A stretch of 8,733 nucleotides of DNA from Jeotgalicoccus sp052093725 (GCA_052093725.1 JBQDHL010000068.1:1-8733); one strand, 5' to 3'; numbered from the stretch's first letter, positions 1 to 7,608 are shown. Notes: a model not told the origin generated them from the sequence alone. Numbers and translations are program-made.

Positions 1-498
1 ATGGCATTATATGCAGCGCAGAATATCGATGAAAAACCGCTTGAAGAGTTAATCAAGGATGTTAATGAGATGAAGCAGAAGGGCAACATGAACGCGTTCT
101 TCCTCGTCGATACATTGACTAATCTGCAAAAAGGCGGACGATTATCGAATGCTCAGGCATTTATCGGCGGTCTGTTAAAGATTAAGCCGATTCTTGAATT
201 CCAGGACGGTAAAATTGTCGCAATCGAAAAAATCAGAACGCAGAAAAAAGCGATGCTGAAAATTGAAGGGATGCTGCAGGCTGAATTCGATAAGCATGAA
301 GGCAAAAGACTGACAGCGTGTCTGATTCACGGTAATGCACCGGAACTTGGAATGCGTTACAAAAACGAGCTGGAAGAAAAGTTTCCACAGGTTAAATTCG
401 TACTTCAGGAATTCGGTCCGGTTGTCGGTACGCACTTAGGGCAAGGTGCAATCGGCATCGGCTTCACAACGTATAATGTAGATACTACAGGCTTATAA
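1..498 (+). CDS. fakB1: DegV/FakB family fatty-acid-binding protein, C-terminal part
   Basis: The reading frame is open from the window edge to TAA 496-498 and gives 165 residues, against about 280-290 for a full DegV-family protein, so the 5' part lies upstream. The ATG at position 1 is most likely an internal Met, because the first residues (ALYAAQ...) match the middle of the family. Visible family features are FFLVDTLTNLQKGGRLS, then a GGLLKIKPIL segment, the DGKIVAIEKIRTQKKA strand-turn, and a late LIHGNAPE histidine segment. FakB proteins hold a fatty acid while the kinase FakA phosphorylates it, feeding exogenous fatty acids into phospholipid synthesis in the cytoplasm. In S. aureus the gene directly before comFA is fakB1, which supports the symbol. 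Its lipid preference cannot be read from this fragment. Family assignment is firm, the paralogue number is inferred from synteny. Confidence 0.88.
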   Translation: MALYAAQNIDEKPLEELIKDVNEMKQKGNMNAFFLVDTLTNLQKGGRLSNAQAFIGGLLKIKPILEFQDGKIVAIEKIRTQKKAMLKIEGMLQAEFDKHEGKRLTACLIHGNAPELGMRYKNELEEKFPQVKFVLQEFGPVVGTHLGQGAIGIGFTTYNVDTTGL

Positions 499-510
499 TT
501 TCATATTTTT

Positions 511-542
511 AAACCGCAGCTTATTCAGGCTGCGGTTTTTTT
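511..542 (+). terminator. Rho-independent terminator after fakB/degV
   Basis: A perfect 10-bp stem pairs aaaccgcagc (511-520) with gctgcggttt (529-538) around an 8-nt loop, and runs into an uninterrupted T tract (536-542). It begins 12 nt after the fakB stop. Its T tract ends only 3 nt before the comFA Shine-Dalgarno sequence. Confidence 0.92.
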
Positions 543-557
543 ATTGGAGGAATTATT

Positions 558-1946
558 ATGATCTTAAAACATGGGGCACCGGATATTTTGTTTGACAGGG
601 GAGTGAAGGATAATCAATGCCTTCGCTGCGGCAACCGGGACAAACATTTGTTTTACACGTATTACTCTTCATATGAAGACGCAGACATTACGTACTGTCT
701 GCACTGCATAGCGCTAGGCCGGTCGGACTCTGTTAATCCGCTTTACGGCTACGAGACGGTAAGAAAGAGTGAGAATATTGACTACACCCTTGATTTTGAG
801 TTGAATGATATACAAAAAGCGGCGAGTGTCAGACTGCTTGATGCAATTAAGAATAAACATAATCTGATGCTGTACGCGGTAACTGGCGCAGGAAAAACTG
901 AGATAACGTTTGAAGGAATTAAGTATGCACGGCAACATGGTTTGAATGTGGCGTTCGTCTCGCCGAGAATCGATGTAGTGAAAGAAGTTTATTTAAGGCT
1001 GGCAGATGCATTTAAAGACGTACAGATTGATTTAATGTATAGCGGCGTAAAATCAGTGTTCTCTAATATGTTCACTGTTTGTACTGTGCATCAGCTGTTC
1101 AACTACATCGAACATTACAATGTCATTATTATCGATGAAGTCGATGCGTTCCCGCTGCCGGAAGAACCGCTGTTAATGGAAACATTAAAACGGGCGGCAG
1201 CGGATGATGCTTCGATTATTCTGATGACAGCAACGCCGACTCGTGAAATGAGGGAACTTGCCGGGAAAGATAATATAGTTACAATCGCACGCCGGTATCA
1301 CGGTTATGATTTAGCTGTGCCGAATATTGTCTGGCATAATGCGGATAAGTATATTAAGAAAAATAAAATACCGCCGAAACTTATTGAGCTGGTCGATGAC
1401 ATTATAAATATGAATAGAAAAGTCCTTATCTTTTTCCCGGATATTGCGATGATGAAATCACTGGCAGCAGTAATGAAAACAAAATACTGCCGTTTGGAAT
1501 CGGTTTACAGCGGAGATACGGAGCGGTATAAAAAGGTGCAGATGATGCGGGACGGCGAACTCGATATTCTGCTGACAACGACTATTCTGGAGCGAGGCGT
1601 CACATTTTTGTATCTGGATGTTATTGTCATCGACGCGCACCGGTTTGACAGTGCAAGTTTAATTCAAATATGTGGGCGAGTCGGGCGGAAACCAAAANNN
1701 NNNNNNNNNNNNNNNNNNNNNNNNNNNNNNNNNNNNNNNNNNNNNNNNNNNNNNNNNNNNNNNNNNNNNNNNNNNNNNNNNNNNNNNNNNNNNNNNNGTT
1801 TGACAGTGCAAGTTTAATTCAAATATGTGGGCGAGTCGGGCGGAAACCAAAAAAATATCTGGCTGATGACGACATTTAATACTGCCGGTATTACAAAGGC
1901 GATTACTGCAATCAGACATTTTAACAAAGGGAGGAACGCGCTGTGA
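558..1946 (+). CDS. comFA: ComFA, DNA-uptake helicase-like ATPase (interrupted by assembly gap)
   Basis: ComFA is the cytosolic, membrane-associated ATPase that helps drive transforming single-stranded DNA through ComEC. ATG 558 follows ggagg (546-550) by 7 nt. An N-terminal zinc finger shows C21, C24, C47 and C50. Superfamily-2 helicase motifs follow in order: Walker A TGAGKT (109-114), DEVD (193-196), TATP (224-227) and QICGRVGR (370-377). The frame runs intact to Lys380 at 1697, where a 100-N gap starts. After the gap, the last 55 nt before it are repeated exactly. If the copies are merged, the same frame would stop at TAA 1877-1879 after 8 more residues. The next frame instead gives a family-like tail (IWLMTTFNTAGITKAI and onward) ending at TGA 1944-1946, overlapping comFC. 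One A too many in the A7 run at 1849-1855 would explain this; a repaired protein has about 410 residues. The five residues LTVQV obtained by reading straight through the Ns are an artefact. Identity is certain; the state of the 3' end is not. Confidence 0.9.
1643..1852 (+). repeat. Exact 55-nt direct repeat flanking the gap (probable contig-end overlap)
   Basis: Positions 1643-1697 and 1798-1852 are identical over 55 nt and directly abut the two edges of the 100-N run. Both encode FDSASLIQICGRVGRKPK, the ComFA motif VI region. A helicase would not normally carry this twice. The simplest reading is that the two contig ends overlap and were scaffolded without being merged. Confidence 0.93.
1698..1797. 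other. Assembly gap, 100 Ns
   Basis: A run of exactly 100 N. This round number is a common placeholder for a gap of unknown length, so it need not represent 100 real bases. Together with the 55-nt overlap it adds 155 nt, which is not a multiple of three and breaks the comFA frame. Confidence 0.99.
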
Positions 1947-2626
1947 GATGTTTAAACTGCCATGATATGATTAATGAAGAACCGACACTGATCTCACTGT
2001 TTACGAAAAATGAGCAGCTGTGTTTCACATGCCGCACCGCATTGAATTTTAAATATCCTGGCGCACGTTGTGAAAGATGCCATCAGCTCGTGACTGAAAA
2101 GACTGATATGTGCCGGGACTGTCACGTTCTGTATGCTCTTTATCCTGATATTAATAAAATGTATACGGTAACGGATTATAATGAAGAGATGAAGCTGCTC
2201 ATGCACCGTTATAAGTTTATGCGTGACTATGCGCTTAGTGAAGTACTTGCACTGCTATGTAAATTTAATTTTAAGCCGTACGATTATATCGTGCCCATAC
2301 CGGTGTCACAAGTACGGCTGGAAGAACGGACATATAATCAGACATCAGTTGTGCTGGAAGCACTCGGTGTAAAGTACACGGATATGCTTGGTACTGAGAA
2401 GGTGAAAAGGCAGTCGGAGCTCTCGAGGCATGAGCGCCTGAACAGTACAAATCCATTTTATTTACTTGGAAATGTTAGCAGTATGAATTTATCGGGTAAG
2501 AGTGTACTTATAGCAGATGACATTTATACGACCGGTATTACAATACATCAGGCGGCAAATGTGATCAAAGTATTAAATTTTCAGAATATTGATGTGTTAA
2601 CGTTTTCAAAAGCACAGCACATTTGA
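1943..2626 (+). CDS. comFC: ComFC, phosphoribosyltransferase-fold competence protein
   Basis: ComFC works with ComFA in DNA uptake during natural transformation and belongs to the ComF/GntX group of type I phosphoribosyltransferase-fold proteins. The 227-residue protein has four CxxC pairs in its first 60 residues (C3/C6, C27/C30, C43/C46, C57/C60), as expected for the zinc-ribbon head. Further on come a VPIP...RTYNQ segment (117-133), where many homologues have RGFNQ, and the PRPP-binding-type loop VLIADDIYTTGIT (188-200). The start is GTG 1943, placed 8 nt after GGGAGG (1929-1934). It keeps the C3/C6 pair, which any downstream ATG would lose. GTG overlaps the inferred comFA stop as GTGA (1943-1946), which suggests translational coupling. 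Stop is TGA 2624-2626. The length is normal for the family. Enzymatic activity has not been clearly shown for this family and is not claimed. Confidence 0.95.
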   Translation: MRCLNCHDMINEEPTLISLFTKNEQLCFTCRTALNFKYPGARCERCHQLVTEKTDMCRDCHVLYALYPDINKMYTVTDYNEEMKLLMHRYKFMRDYALSEVLALLCKFNFKPYDYIVPIPVSQVRLEERTYNQTSVVLEALGVKYTDMLGTEKVKRQSELSRHERLNSTNPFYLLGNVSSMNLSGKSVLIADDIYTTGITIHQAANVIKVLNFQNIDVLTFSKAQHI

Positions 2627-2632
2627 TATAAT
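2605..2632 (+). promoter_or_regulatory. Sigma-A promoter with extended -10 for hpf
   Basis: A perfect extended -10, TGaTATAAT (2624-2632), begins exactly on the comFC stop codon. Sixteen nt upstream lies TTCAAA (2605-2610), four of six matches to TTGACA. Transcription would start near 2639, leaving a leader of about 33 nt before the hpf ATG. This would let hpf be transcribed without the competence genes. I saw no convincing sigma-B pair here. Confidence 0.7.
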
Positions 2633-2671
2633 GAAGATAAGATACAAAGGTACTTACAAGGAGGGCTCATC

Positions 2672-3232
2672 ATGATTAGAGTTGAAATCAGAGGCGAAAA
2701 CATTGAAGTAACAGATGCAATCCGCGAACATATCGAGGAAAAAGTTGCAAAGCTTGAACGTTACTTCAACGACGTACCAAACACGCATGCACATGTAAAT
2801 ATCAAGGTTCGTAATAACAAACGCGGTAAAGTTGAGATTACGATACCTATGAAAGATTTAACATTGCGTGCGGAGGAAGGACACGATGATCTTTATGCAG
2901 CAGTTGATTTAGTAATTGATAAGCTGGAAAGACAAATTCGCAAACACAAAACTAAAATCAACCGCAAATTCAGAGAGAAAAACCCTGAGGCCGATTTCTT
3001 TAATGCAACAGCATTTGAAAACGGTGCGGAAGAAGACAATGGAAATAATGACGAGATTGCAATATTCCGTTCTAAAGAGTTCACGCTGAAACCGATGGAT
3101 TCTGAAGAAGCGGTACTGCAGATGAATATGCTCGGGCATGATTTCTTCGTCTTTAATGATAGAGAAACTGACGGCACAAGTATTGTTTACCGACGTAAAG
3201 ATGGTAAATACGGTTTAATTGAAACAAATTAA
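2672..3232 (+). CDS. hpf: Long-form ribosome hibernation promoting factor HPF
   Basis: Long HPF binds the 30S decoding channel in stationary phase and pairs two 70S ribosomes into inactive 100S dimers. The 186-residue length fits the long form. Residues 1 to about 100 are the beta-alpha-beta-beta-beta-alpha HPF/YfiA domain (IRVEIRGENIEVTDAIREH at the start, a Lys/Arg-rich helix at 85-102). A Glu/Asn-rich linker spans about 104-128, and residues 129-184 form the dimerisation domain (IFRSKEFTLKPMDSEEAV, then FFVFNDRETDGTSIVYRRKDGKYGLIE). ATG 2672 follows AAGGAGGG (2658-2665) by 6 nt. The gene has its own promoter overlapping the comFC stop and its own terminator, so it is probably monocistronic. 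The position between comFC and secA is the same as in S. aureus. Confidence 0.97.
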   Translation: MIRVEIRGENIEVTDAIREHIEEKVAKLERYFNDVPNTHAHVNIKVRNNKRGKVEITIPMKDLTLRAEEGHDDLYAAVDLVIDKLERQIRKHKTKINRKFREKNPEADFFNATAFENGAEEDNGNNDEIAIFRSKEFTLKPMDSEEAVLQMNMLGHDFFVFNDRETDGTSIVYRRKDGKYGLIETN

Positions 3233-3248
3233 TATGAAATTTTATGAG

Positions 3249-3285
3249 ACCCTGACGGCGGTTTACCCGCCTTCAGGGTTTTTTT
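3249..3285 (+). terminator. Rho-independent terminator after hpf
   Basis: A 13-position stem pairs 3249-3261 (accctgacggcgg) with 3267-3279 (ccgccttcagggt), with one internal mismatch and a 5-nt loop, followed by a T7 tract (3279-3285). It ends hpf transcription 16 nt after the stop codon. Confidence 0.92.
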
Positions 3286-3288
3286 AAT

Positions 3289-3315
3289 GTTACATATTTT
3301 ATTTTCCTATATAAT
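3289..3315 (+). promoter_or_regulatory. Probable secA promoter
   Basis: A perfect TATAAT lies at 3310-3315, just downstream of the hpf terminator. The best -35 is GTTACA (3289-3294, four of six), with a short 15-nt spacer. A second -10-like TAAAAT at 3321-3326 could also serve. The leader would be about 50 nt. The need for a promoter between the hpf terminator and secA supports the call, but the exact hexamers are uncertain. Confidence 0.55.
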
Positions 3316-3372
3316 GGTGGTAAAATGTAATGATGTATAAACAGGTAATTTTTCACGAGGGAGAGAAAATCC

Positions 3373-5898
3373 ATGGGTGTTTTGGATAAGATGTTCGACG
3401 GCAATAAAAGAGAGTTAAAAGCGTTGCGAAAACAGGCACAAAAAGTGCTTGAGCTGGCACCGGAAATAGAAAAATTAAGCGATGAAGAAATTAAAAATAA
3501 AACAGCAGAGTTCAAGGAACAATTGAAAACAGCAGAGGGCGACAGAAAGAAAGAAGAAAAAATGCTCGATGACCTGCTTGCGGAAGCATTCGCAGTCGTA
3601 CGGGAAGCATCAAAACGTACGCTCGGCATGGAGCCGTTTGAAGTACAGGTGATGGGTGGTATTGCACTTCATAAAGGCGATATTGCAGAAATGAAAACCG
3701 GGGAAGGTAAAACGCTGACGGCGACAATGCCGGTTTATTTAAATGCACTGACAGGAAGAGGCGTCTACGTTATTACGGTCAACGAATATTTATCTGAAAT
3801 ACAGATGGAAGAACTTGAAGTACTGTATAACTTTTTAGGACTGACTGTCGGATTAAATCTGAATGCTAAAAATAGTACTGAAAAGCGCGAAGCGTTTGCG
3901 GCAGACATTACGTATACGACAAATAACGAGCTTGGTTTCGATTATTTAAGAGATAACATGGTGACTTACAAACAGGACCGCGTACTCCGCAGCTTAAACT
4001 TTACAGTTATTGATGAGGTCGACTCGATTTTAATTGATGAGGCGCGTACACCGTTAATTATTTCAGGTAAAGCAAAAGAAAGAGAAACTTATTATTTACA
4101 AGCGCATCAGTTTTCTAAAATGCTTAAAGAAGAAGAAGACTACACGTACGATATTAAAACGAGAAATATACAGCTGAATGAATCCGGTATGGAAAAAGCT
4201 GAAAAATGGTTTAAGATCGATAACCTGTACAACGTTCAGCACGTTAGCCTGCTGCACCATATTAACCAGGCATTAAAAGCAAACTTTTCAATGGAACGCG
4301 ATGTGGATTACGTCGTAGAAGATGATGGTATTTTAATCGTCGACCAGTTTACAGGACGTACGATGAAAGGGCGCCGTTTCTCTGACGGGCTTCACCAGGC
4401 AATCGAAGCAAAAGAAGGCGTGGATATTCAAAATGAATCGCGGACTATGGCATCGATTACTTTCCAGAACTTCTTCCGTCTGTTCCATAAACTGTCGGGT
4501 ATGACAGGGACAGCAAAAACCGAAGAAGAAGAGTTTATGAATATTTATAATATGCGAGTTACACAGATTCCAACAAACCAGCCGGTTCAAAGACTCGATA
4601 ATACAGATAAGATTTATGCTGCAGAAGAAATTAAACTGCGTGCAGTTGTTGAAGATGTAATGGAGCGTCACCGTAAAGGACAGCCGATTTTAATAGGTAC
4701 TGTCGCAGTTGAAACGAGTGAACTGATTTCAAATCTGCTGAGAAAACATGGCATACGTCATAACGTACTGAACGCGAAAAACCACGGAAGAGAAGCGGAA
4801 ATTATTAAAGAAGCCGGTAAAAAAGGTGCAGTTACAATTGCAACGAACATGGCCGGACGCGGTACGGATATTAAACTTGGCGAAGGTGTTAAGGATGTCG
4901 GCGGACTTGCGGTGATCGGTACTGAGCGTCACGAATCACGACGCATTGATGATCAGCTGCGCGGGCGTTCCGGGCGTCAGGGTGATGTTGGTGAAAGTAC
5001 ATTCTATTTGTCGCTTGAAGATGATTTAATGCGCCGTTTCGGTTCTGAAAGAATTCAGAGCATTATGGAACGTATGGGTATGAGTGAAGAAGAACTGACG
5101 AGCAAAATGATTTCACGCGGTGTGGAATCATCGCAAAAACGCGTTGAAGGAAATAACTTCGACGCCCGTAAAAAACTGCTGGAATACGACGAAGTACTGC
5201 GTAAACAGCGTGAAATTATTTACGGTGAACGCGATGAGATTATCGACCACGAGGATGTTTCAGAGCTGTTAAACGATATGATTGAACGTTCTGTACAGCG
5301 TACAGTTGAGTTTTACGAACTAGATAACGAAGAAAATATCGAGTATGACCAGTACGTTAAAACACTGACAGATATGTATCTGCCGGAAGATGAAATCAGC
5401 GCAGATGAAATACGCGGCAAGAGCTCTGAAGAAATCTATGCGATTGTTATGGATAAAGTGAAAGCGCATCTTAAAGAAAAAGAAGAAGCGCTTGGCACCG
5501 AAAAAATGCGTTTATTCGAACGTATGATGATGCTCCGCACATTGGACCAGAAGTGGATTGAGCACATAGACAGTATGGACCAGCTGAGAACTGGTATTCA
5601 CCTCCGTTCTTACGGTCAGATTAACCCGCTCCGCGAATACCAGAACGAAGGTATTCAAATGTTTGAAAATATGCTCGTTAATATCGAGGATGACACTGCT
5701 AAATTTGTGATGAAGACAACTGTCCGCACAGATGAAGAAATGAAGCGTGAGCAGGTTGTTGATAAAAAACAAATGCATACAGGAGACGGTAAACCAAAAG
5801 CTAAAAAGCAGCCGGTGAAACGTCAGGTCAAAGTAGGCAGAAATGATCCGTGTCCATGCGGCTCGGGCGAAAAATATAAAAACTGTCACGGACAATAA
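3373..5898 (+). CDS. secA: SecA, preprotein translocase ATPase
   Basis: SecA binds unfolded preproteins and uses ATP hydrolysis to push them through SecYEG at the cytoplasmic membrane. The 841-residue length matches housekeeping SecA1 (about 840 residues), not the shorter accessory SecA2. In order: Walker A TGEGKT (109-114), DEVDSILIDEARTPLIISG from residue 214, the preprotein-crosslinking domain after it, NBD2 with ATNMAGRGTDIKLG (490-503) and LRGRSGRQGD (529-538), the helical scaffold/wing region, and a basic linker. The C-terminus is a zinc-binding tail CPC(x8)CH with C827, C829, C838 and H839, which contacts phospholipid or SecB-like partners in other bacteria. ATG 3373 follows a gagggag sequence (3357-3363). 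It reads as the first gene of a secA-prfB-cccB unit; prfB starts only 15 nt later with no terminator between. Confidence 0.98.
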   Translation: MGVLDKMFDGNKRELKALRKQAQKVLELAPEIEKLSDEEIKNKTAEFKEQLKTAEGDRKKEEKMLDDLLAEAFAVVREASKRTLGMEPFEVQVMGGIALHKGDIAEMKTGEGKTLTATMPVYLNALTGRGVYVITVNEYLSEIQMEELEVLYNFLGLTVGLNLNAKNSTEKREAFAADITYTTNNELGFDYLRDNMVTYKQDRVLRSLNFTVIDEVDSILIDEARTPLIISGKAKERETYYLQAHQFSKMLKEEEDYTYDIKTRNIQLNESGMEKAEKWFKIDNLYNVQHVSLLHHINQALKANFSMERDVDYVVEDDGILIVDQFTGRTMKGRRFSDGLHQAIEAKEGVDIQNESRTMASITFQNFFRLFHKLSGMTGTAKTEEEEFMNIYNMRVTQIPTNQPVQRLDNTDKIYAAEEIKLRAVVEDVMERHRKGQPILIGTVAVETSELISNLLRKHGIRHNVLNAKNHGREAEIIKEAGKKGAVTIATNMAGRGTDIKLGEGVKDVGGLAVIGTERHESRRIDDQLRGRSGRQGDVGESTFYLSLEDDLMRRFGSERIQSIMERMGMSEEELTSKMISRGVESSQKRVEGNNFDARKKLLEYDEVLRKQREIIYGERDEIIDHEDVSELLNDMIERSVQRTVEFYELDNEENIEYDQYVKTLTDMYLPEDEISADEIRGKSSEEIYAIVMDKVKAHLKEKEEALGTEKMRLFERMMMLRTLDQKWIEHIDSMDQLRTGIHLRSYGQINPLREYQNEGIQMFENMLVNIEDDTAKFVMKTTVRTDEEMKREQVVDKKQMHTGDGKPKAKKQPVKRQVKVGRNDPCPCGSGEKYKNCHGQ

Positions 5899-5913
5899 GT
5901 TAGGGGAAAAAAT

Positions 5914-7015
5914 ATGGAATTAAGTGAAGTAAAAAACTTTTTACAAAGTGGAAGAGATAAATTAAATGACTTTAGGGGGTCTCTTTGACTTAGAAGAAAA
6001 AGAGACTCAAATACAGGAAAATGAAGAACTCATGCTGGATCCGGATTTTTGGAATGACAGCGACAAAGCAGCTGAGGTTATAGCTGTGAACAATCACCTG
6101 AAGAAAATAGTAGACGGATTTAATTTACTGCGCGATTCGCTGGATGATATTGAAACATCCCACGAACTGCTGCGTGAAGAATACGACGAGGAACTGTCGG
6201 AACTGCTGGACGAATCTGTTAAAGAAACGGCGGCGGCAATTGAAGAATATGAATTAAACTTACTGTTAAGCGGAGAACATGATCAGCTAGATGCGATGCT
6301 CGAATTGCACTCAGGTGCCGGAGGCACAGAGTCCCAGGACTGGGCAGAAATGCTGCTTCGAATGTATCAGCGCTACAGTGAATCAGAAGGCTTCAAAGTT
6401 GAAACTCTGGATTACCAGGGCGGTGATGAAGCGGGTGTGAAAAGTGTATCTATATCTATTAAAGGACCTAATGCATACGGACTGTTAAAAGCTGAAAAAG
6501 GCGTACACAGACTTGTGAGAATATCACCGTTCGACTCATCTGGCCGTCGACATACGTCATTTGCTTCATGCGAAGTGACACCTTTGTTTAAAAATACGGA
6601 TATTGAGATTGAAATCAATACAGATGATATTAAAATTGATACGTACCGCTCAAGCGGTGCCGGTGGACAACACGTTAACACGACGGACTCTGCTGTGCGC
6701 ATTACACACCTGCCAACAGGTGTTGTGGTAACGTGTCAAAATGAACGTTCACAAATTAAAAACCGTGAACAGGCGATGCAGATGCTGAAGGCAAAGCTGT
6801 ATCAGCGTAAGCTCGAAGAACAACGTGCGGAAATTGACAATATAAAAGGCGAACAGAAAGAAATTGGCTGGGGAAGCCAGATCAGAAGTTATGTCTTTCA
6901 CCCGTATTCTATGGTTAAAGATCATAGAACAAACTACGAAGTCGGTAATACAGATAAAGTAATGGACGGACACTTAGCGCCGTTTATTCACGCGTATCTG
7001 CGCTGGAGTATGTAA
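5914..7015 (+). CDS. prfB: Peptide chain release factor 2, made by +1 programmed frameshift
   Basis: RF2 recognises UAA and UGA stop codons in the ribosomal A site and triggers peptide release. Translation starts at ATG 5914, 7 nt after AGGGG (5902-5906), and reads 24 codons (MELSEVKNFLQSGRD...) to an in-frame TGA at 5986-5988. A +1 shift on CTT (5983-5985) continues as Asp from 5987 to TAA 7013-7015. The product is join(5914..5985, 5987..7015), 366 residues, the usual RF2 length. The anticodon-like SPF motif is at 204-206, and the catalytic GGQ at 250-252 coincides with the E. coli numbering. ATG 5966 lies in the downstream frame but would lose the conserved N-terminal residues and has no good Shine-Dalgarno sequence, so it is not the start. 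The gene sits between secA and cccB with short gaps of 15 and 22 nt, suggesting co-transcription. Confidence 0.97.
5974..5989 (+). promoter_or_regulatory. RF2 autoregulatory +1 frameshift site
   Basis: The sequence AGG GGG TCT CTT TGA C has every element of the known prfB recoding signal: an internal Shine-Dalgarno-like AGGGGG three nt before the slippery CTT, then TGA followed by C, a weak stop context. It differs from the E. coli site (AGG GGG TAT CTT TGA C) only in the TCT codon. When RF2 is scarce the ribosome pauses at TGA and slips from CTT to TTT, so more RF2 is made. Confidence 0.97.
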
Positions 7016-7037
7016 TTTATTTGGAGGACTGTCATAA

Positions 7038-7376
7038 ATGAAAAGAATACTGCTGACTGCAGGCTTTAGTATTATGCTTTTACTCGGAGCATGCGGCGGT
7101 AATGAAGAAGAAACAGAAGAAGCCACTGTAGTAGGTGACGGACAGGCAACTGCAGAAGACGGTGAATCAGTATATCGCGCGGCATCGTGTTTCAGCTGTC
7201 ACGGCGCTGACCTGGAAGGTGCGTCAGGACCGAATCTTCAGGACGTCGGTGCGAGACTGAGCGAAAATCAGATTCGTACAATAGTAGTAGAAGGAACAAA
7301 TATTATGCCGGGCGGTTTGGTTGAAGACCCGGAAGATCTGGATAATCTTGTTGAATGGTTATCGAGACAGGAATAA
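7038..7376 (+). CDS. cccB: Cytochrome c-551 lipoprotein, CccB-like
   Basis: This is a small membrane-anchored c-type cytochrome of the outer face of the membrane, expected to carry electrons between respiratory complexes. The 112-residue protein opens with a lipoprotein signal peptide: MKR, a hydrophobic stretch, and the lipobox LGAC with lipidated C19. A Glu-rich acidic linker (about 22-43) follows. The haem site is C51-F-S-C54-H55, and Met90 in NIMPGG is the likely distal axial ligand. ATG 7038 is 10 nt after GGAGG (7023-7027). It lies 22 nt behind prfB and ahead of a strong terminator, so it is probably the last gene of the secA unit. In B. subtilis cccB also follows prfB, which supports the symbol. 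Secretion would depend on the SecA encoded upstream, and haem attachment needs a cytochrome c maturation system not seen here. Confidence 0.92.
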   Translation: MKRILLTAGFSIMLLLGACGGNEEETEEATVVGDGQATAEDGESVYRAASCFSCHGADLEGASGPNLQDVGARLSENQIRTIVVEGTNIMPGGLVEDPEDLDNLVEWLSRQE

Positions 7377-7387
7377 TTTGATATAGG

Positions 7388-7425
7388 AACAAGGACGCAT
7401 TTAAGTGTGTCCTTGTTTTGTTTTT
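7388..7425 (+). terminator. Rho-independent terminator after cccB
   Basis: A 12-bp stem with one G-U pair joins 7388-7399 (aacaaggacgca) to 7406-7417 (tgtgtccttgtt) around a 6-nt loop, followed by a T-rich tail (7416-7425, one G inside). It starts 12 nt after the cccB stop and closes the secA-prfB-cccB unit. Confidence 0.9.
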
Positions 7426-7608
7426 ATAGAAAAATCAGTAATTATATTTCGAATTAGAATTGAAATAATACTTTATACAAAATTCTGTGAAAACATGGAT
7501 ATAATAAAGTTACTAGTTGTTATATCAACGTTTATCGATTAAAAAATAATTGAATAATAATTAATATGTAAAGACTAAGTCTCTACATTTCCACCAGGTA
7601 TCTTTTAT

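Noticed and set aside
1643..1852. True tandem duplication or a mobile element inserted in comFA
   Set aside because: A target-site duplication of 55 nt would be exceptional, no element sequence is present, and the copies abut a round 100-N placeholder. Contig overlap is simpler.
1670..1879. A small separate gene spanning the N run
   Set aside because: Its frame crosses unknown bases and its visible ends are the comFA motif VI segment; it is created by the assembly gap.
1943..2130. Eight clustered cysteines in ComFC as something unusual
   Set aside because: Four CxxC pairs at the N-terminus are normal for this family.
3326..3340. TGTAAT and TGTATA near the secA promoter as a second WalR site
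   Set aside because: The half-sites are only 2 nt apart instead of the required 5, so the dimer geometry is wrong.
5512..5895. 127-residue reading frame opposite the 3' end of secA
   Set aside because: It is a shadow of a highly conserved gene, without a ribosome binding site or recognisable domain.
5966..7015. ATG 5966 as the prfB start
   Set aside because: It lies inside the first-frame leader, lacks a good Shine-Dalgarno, and ignores the canonical frameshift site that joins 5914-5985 to the main frame.
7495..7542. 15-codon frame MDIIKLLVVISTFID in the intergenic region
   Set aside because: No Shine-Dalgarno precedes it, it is very short, and nothing supports expression.
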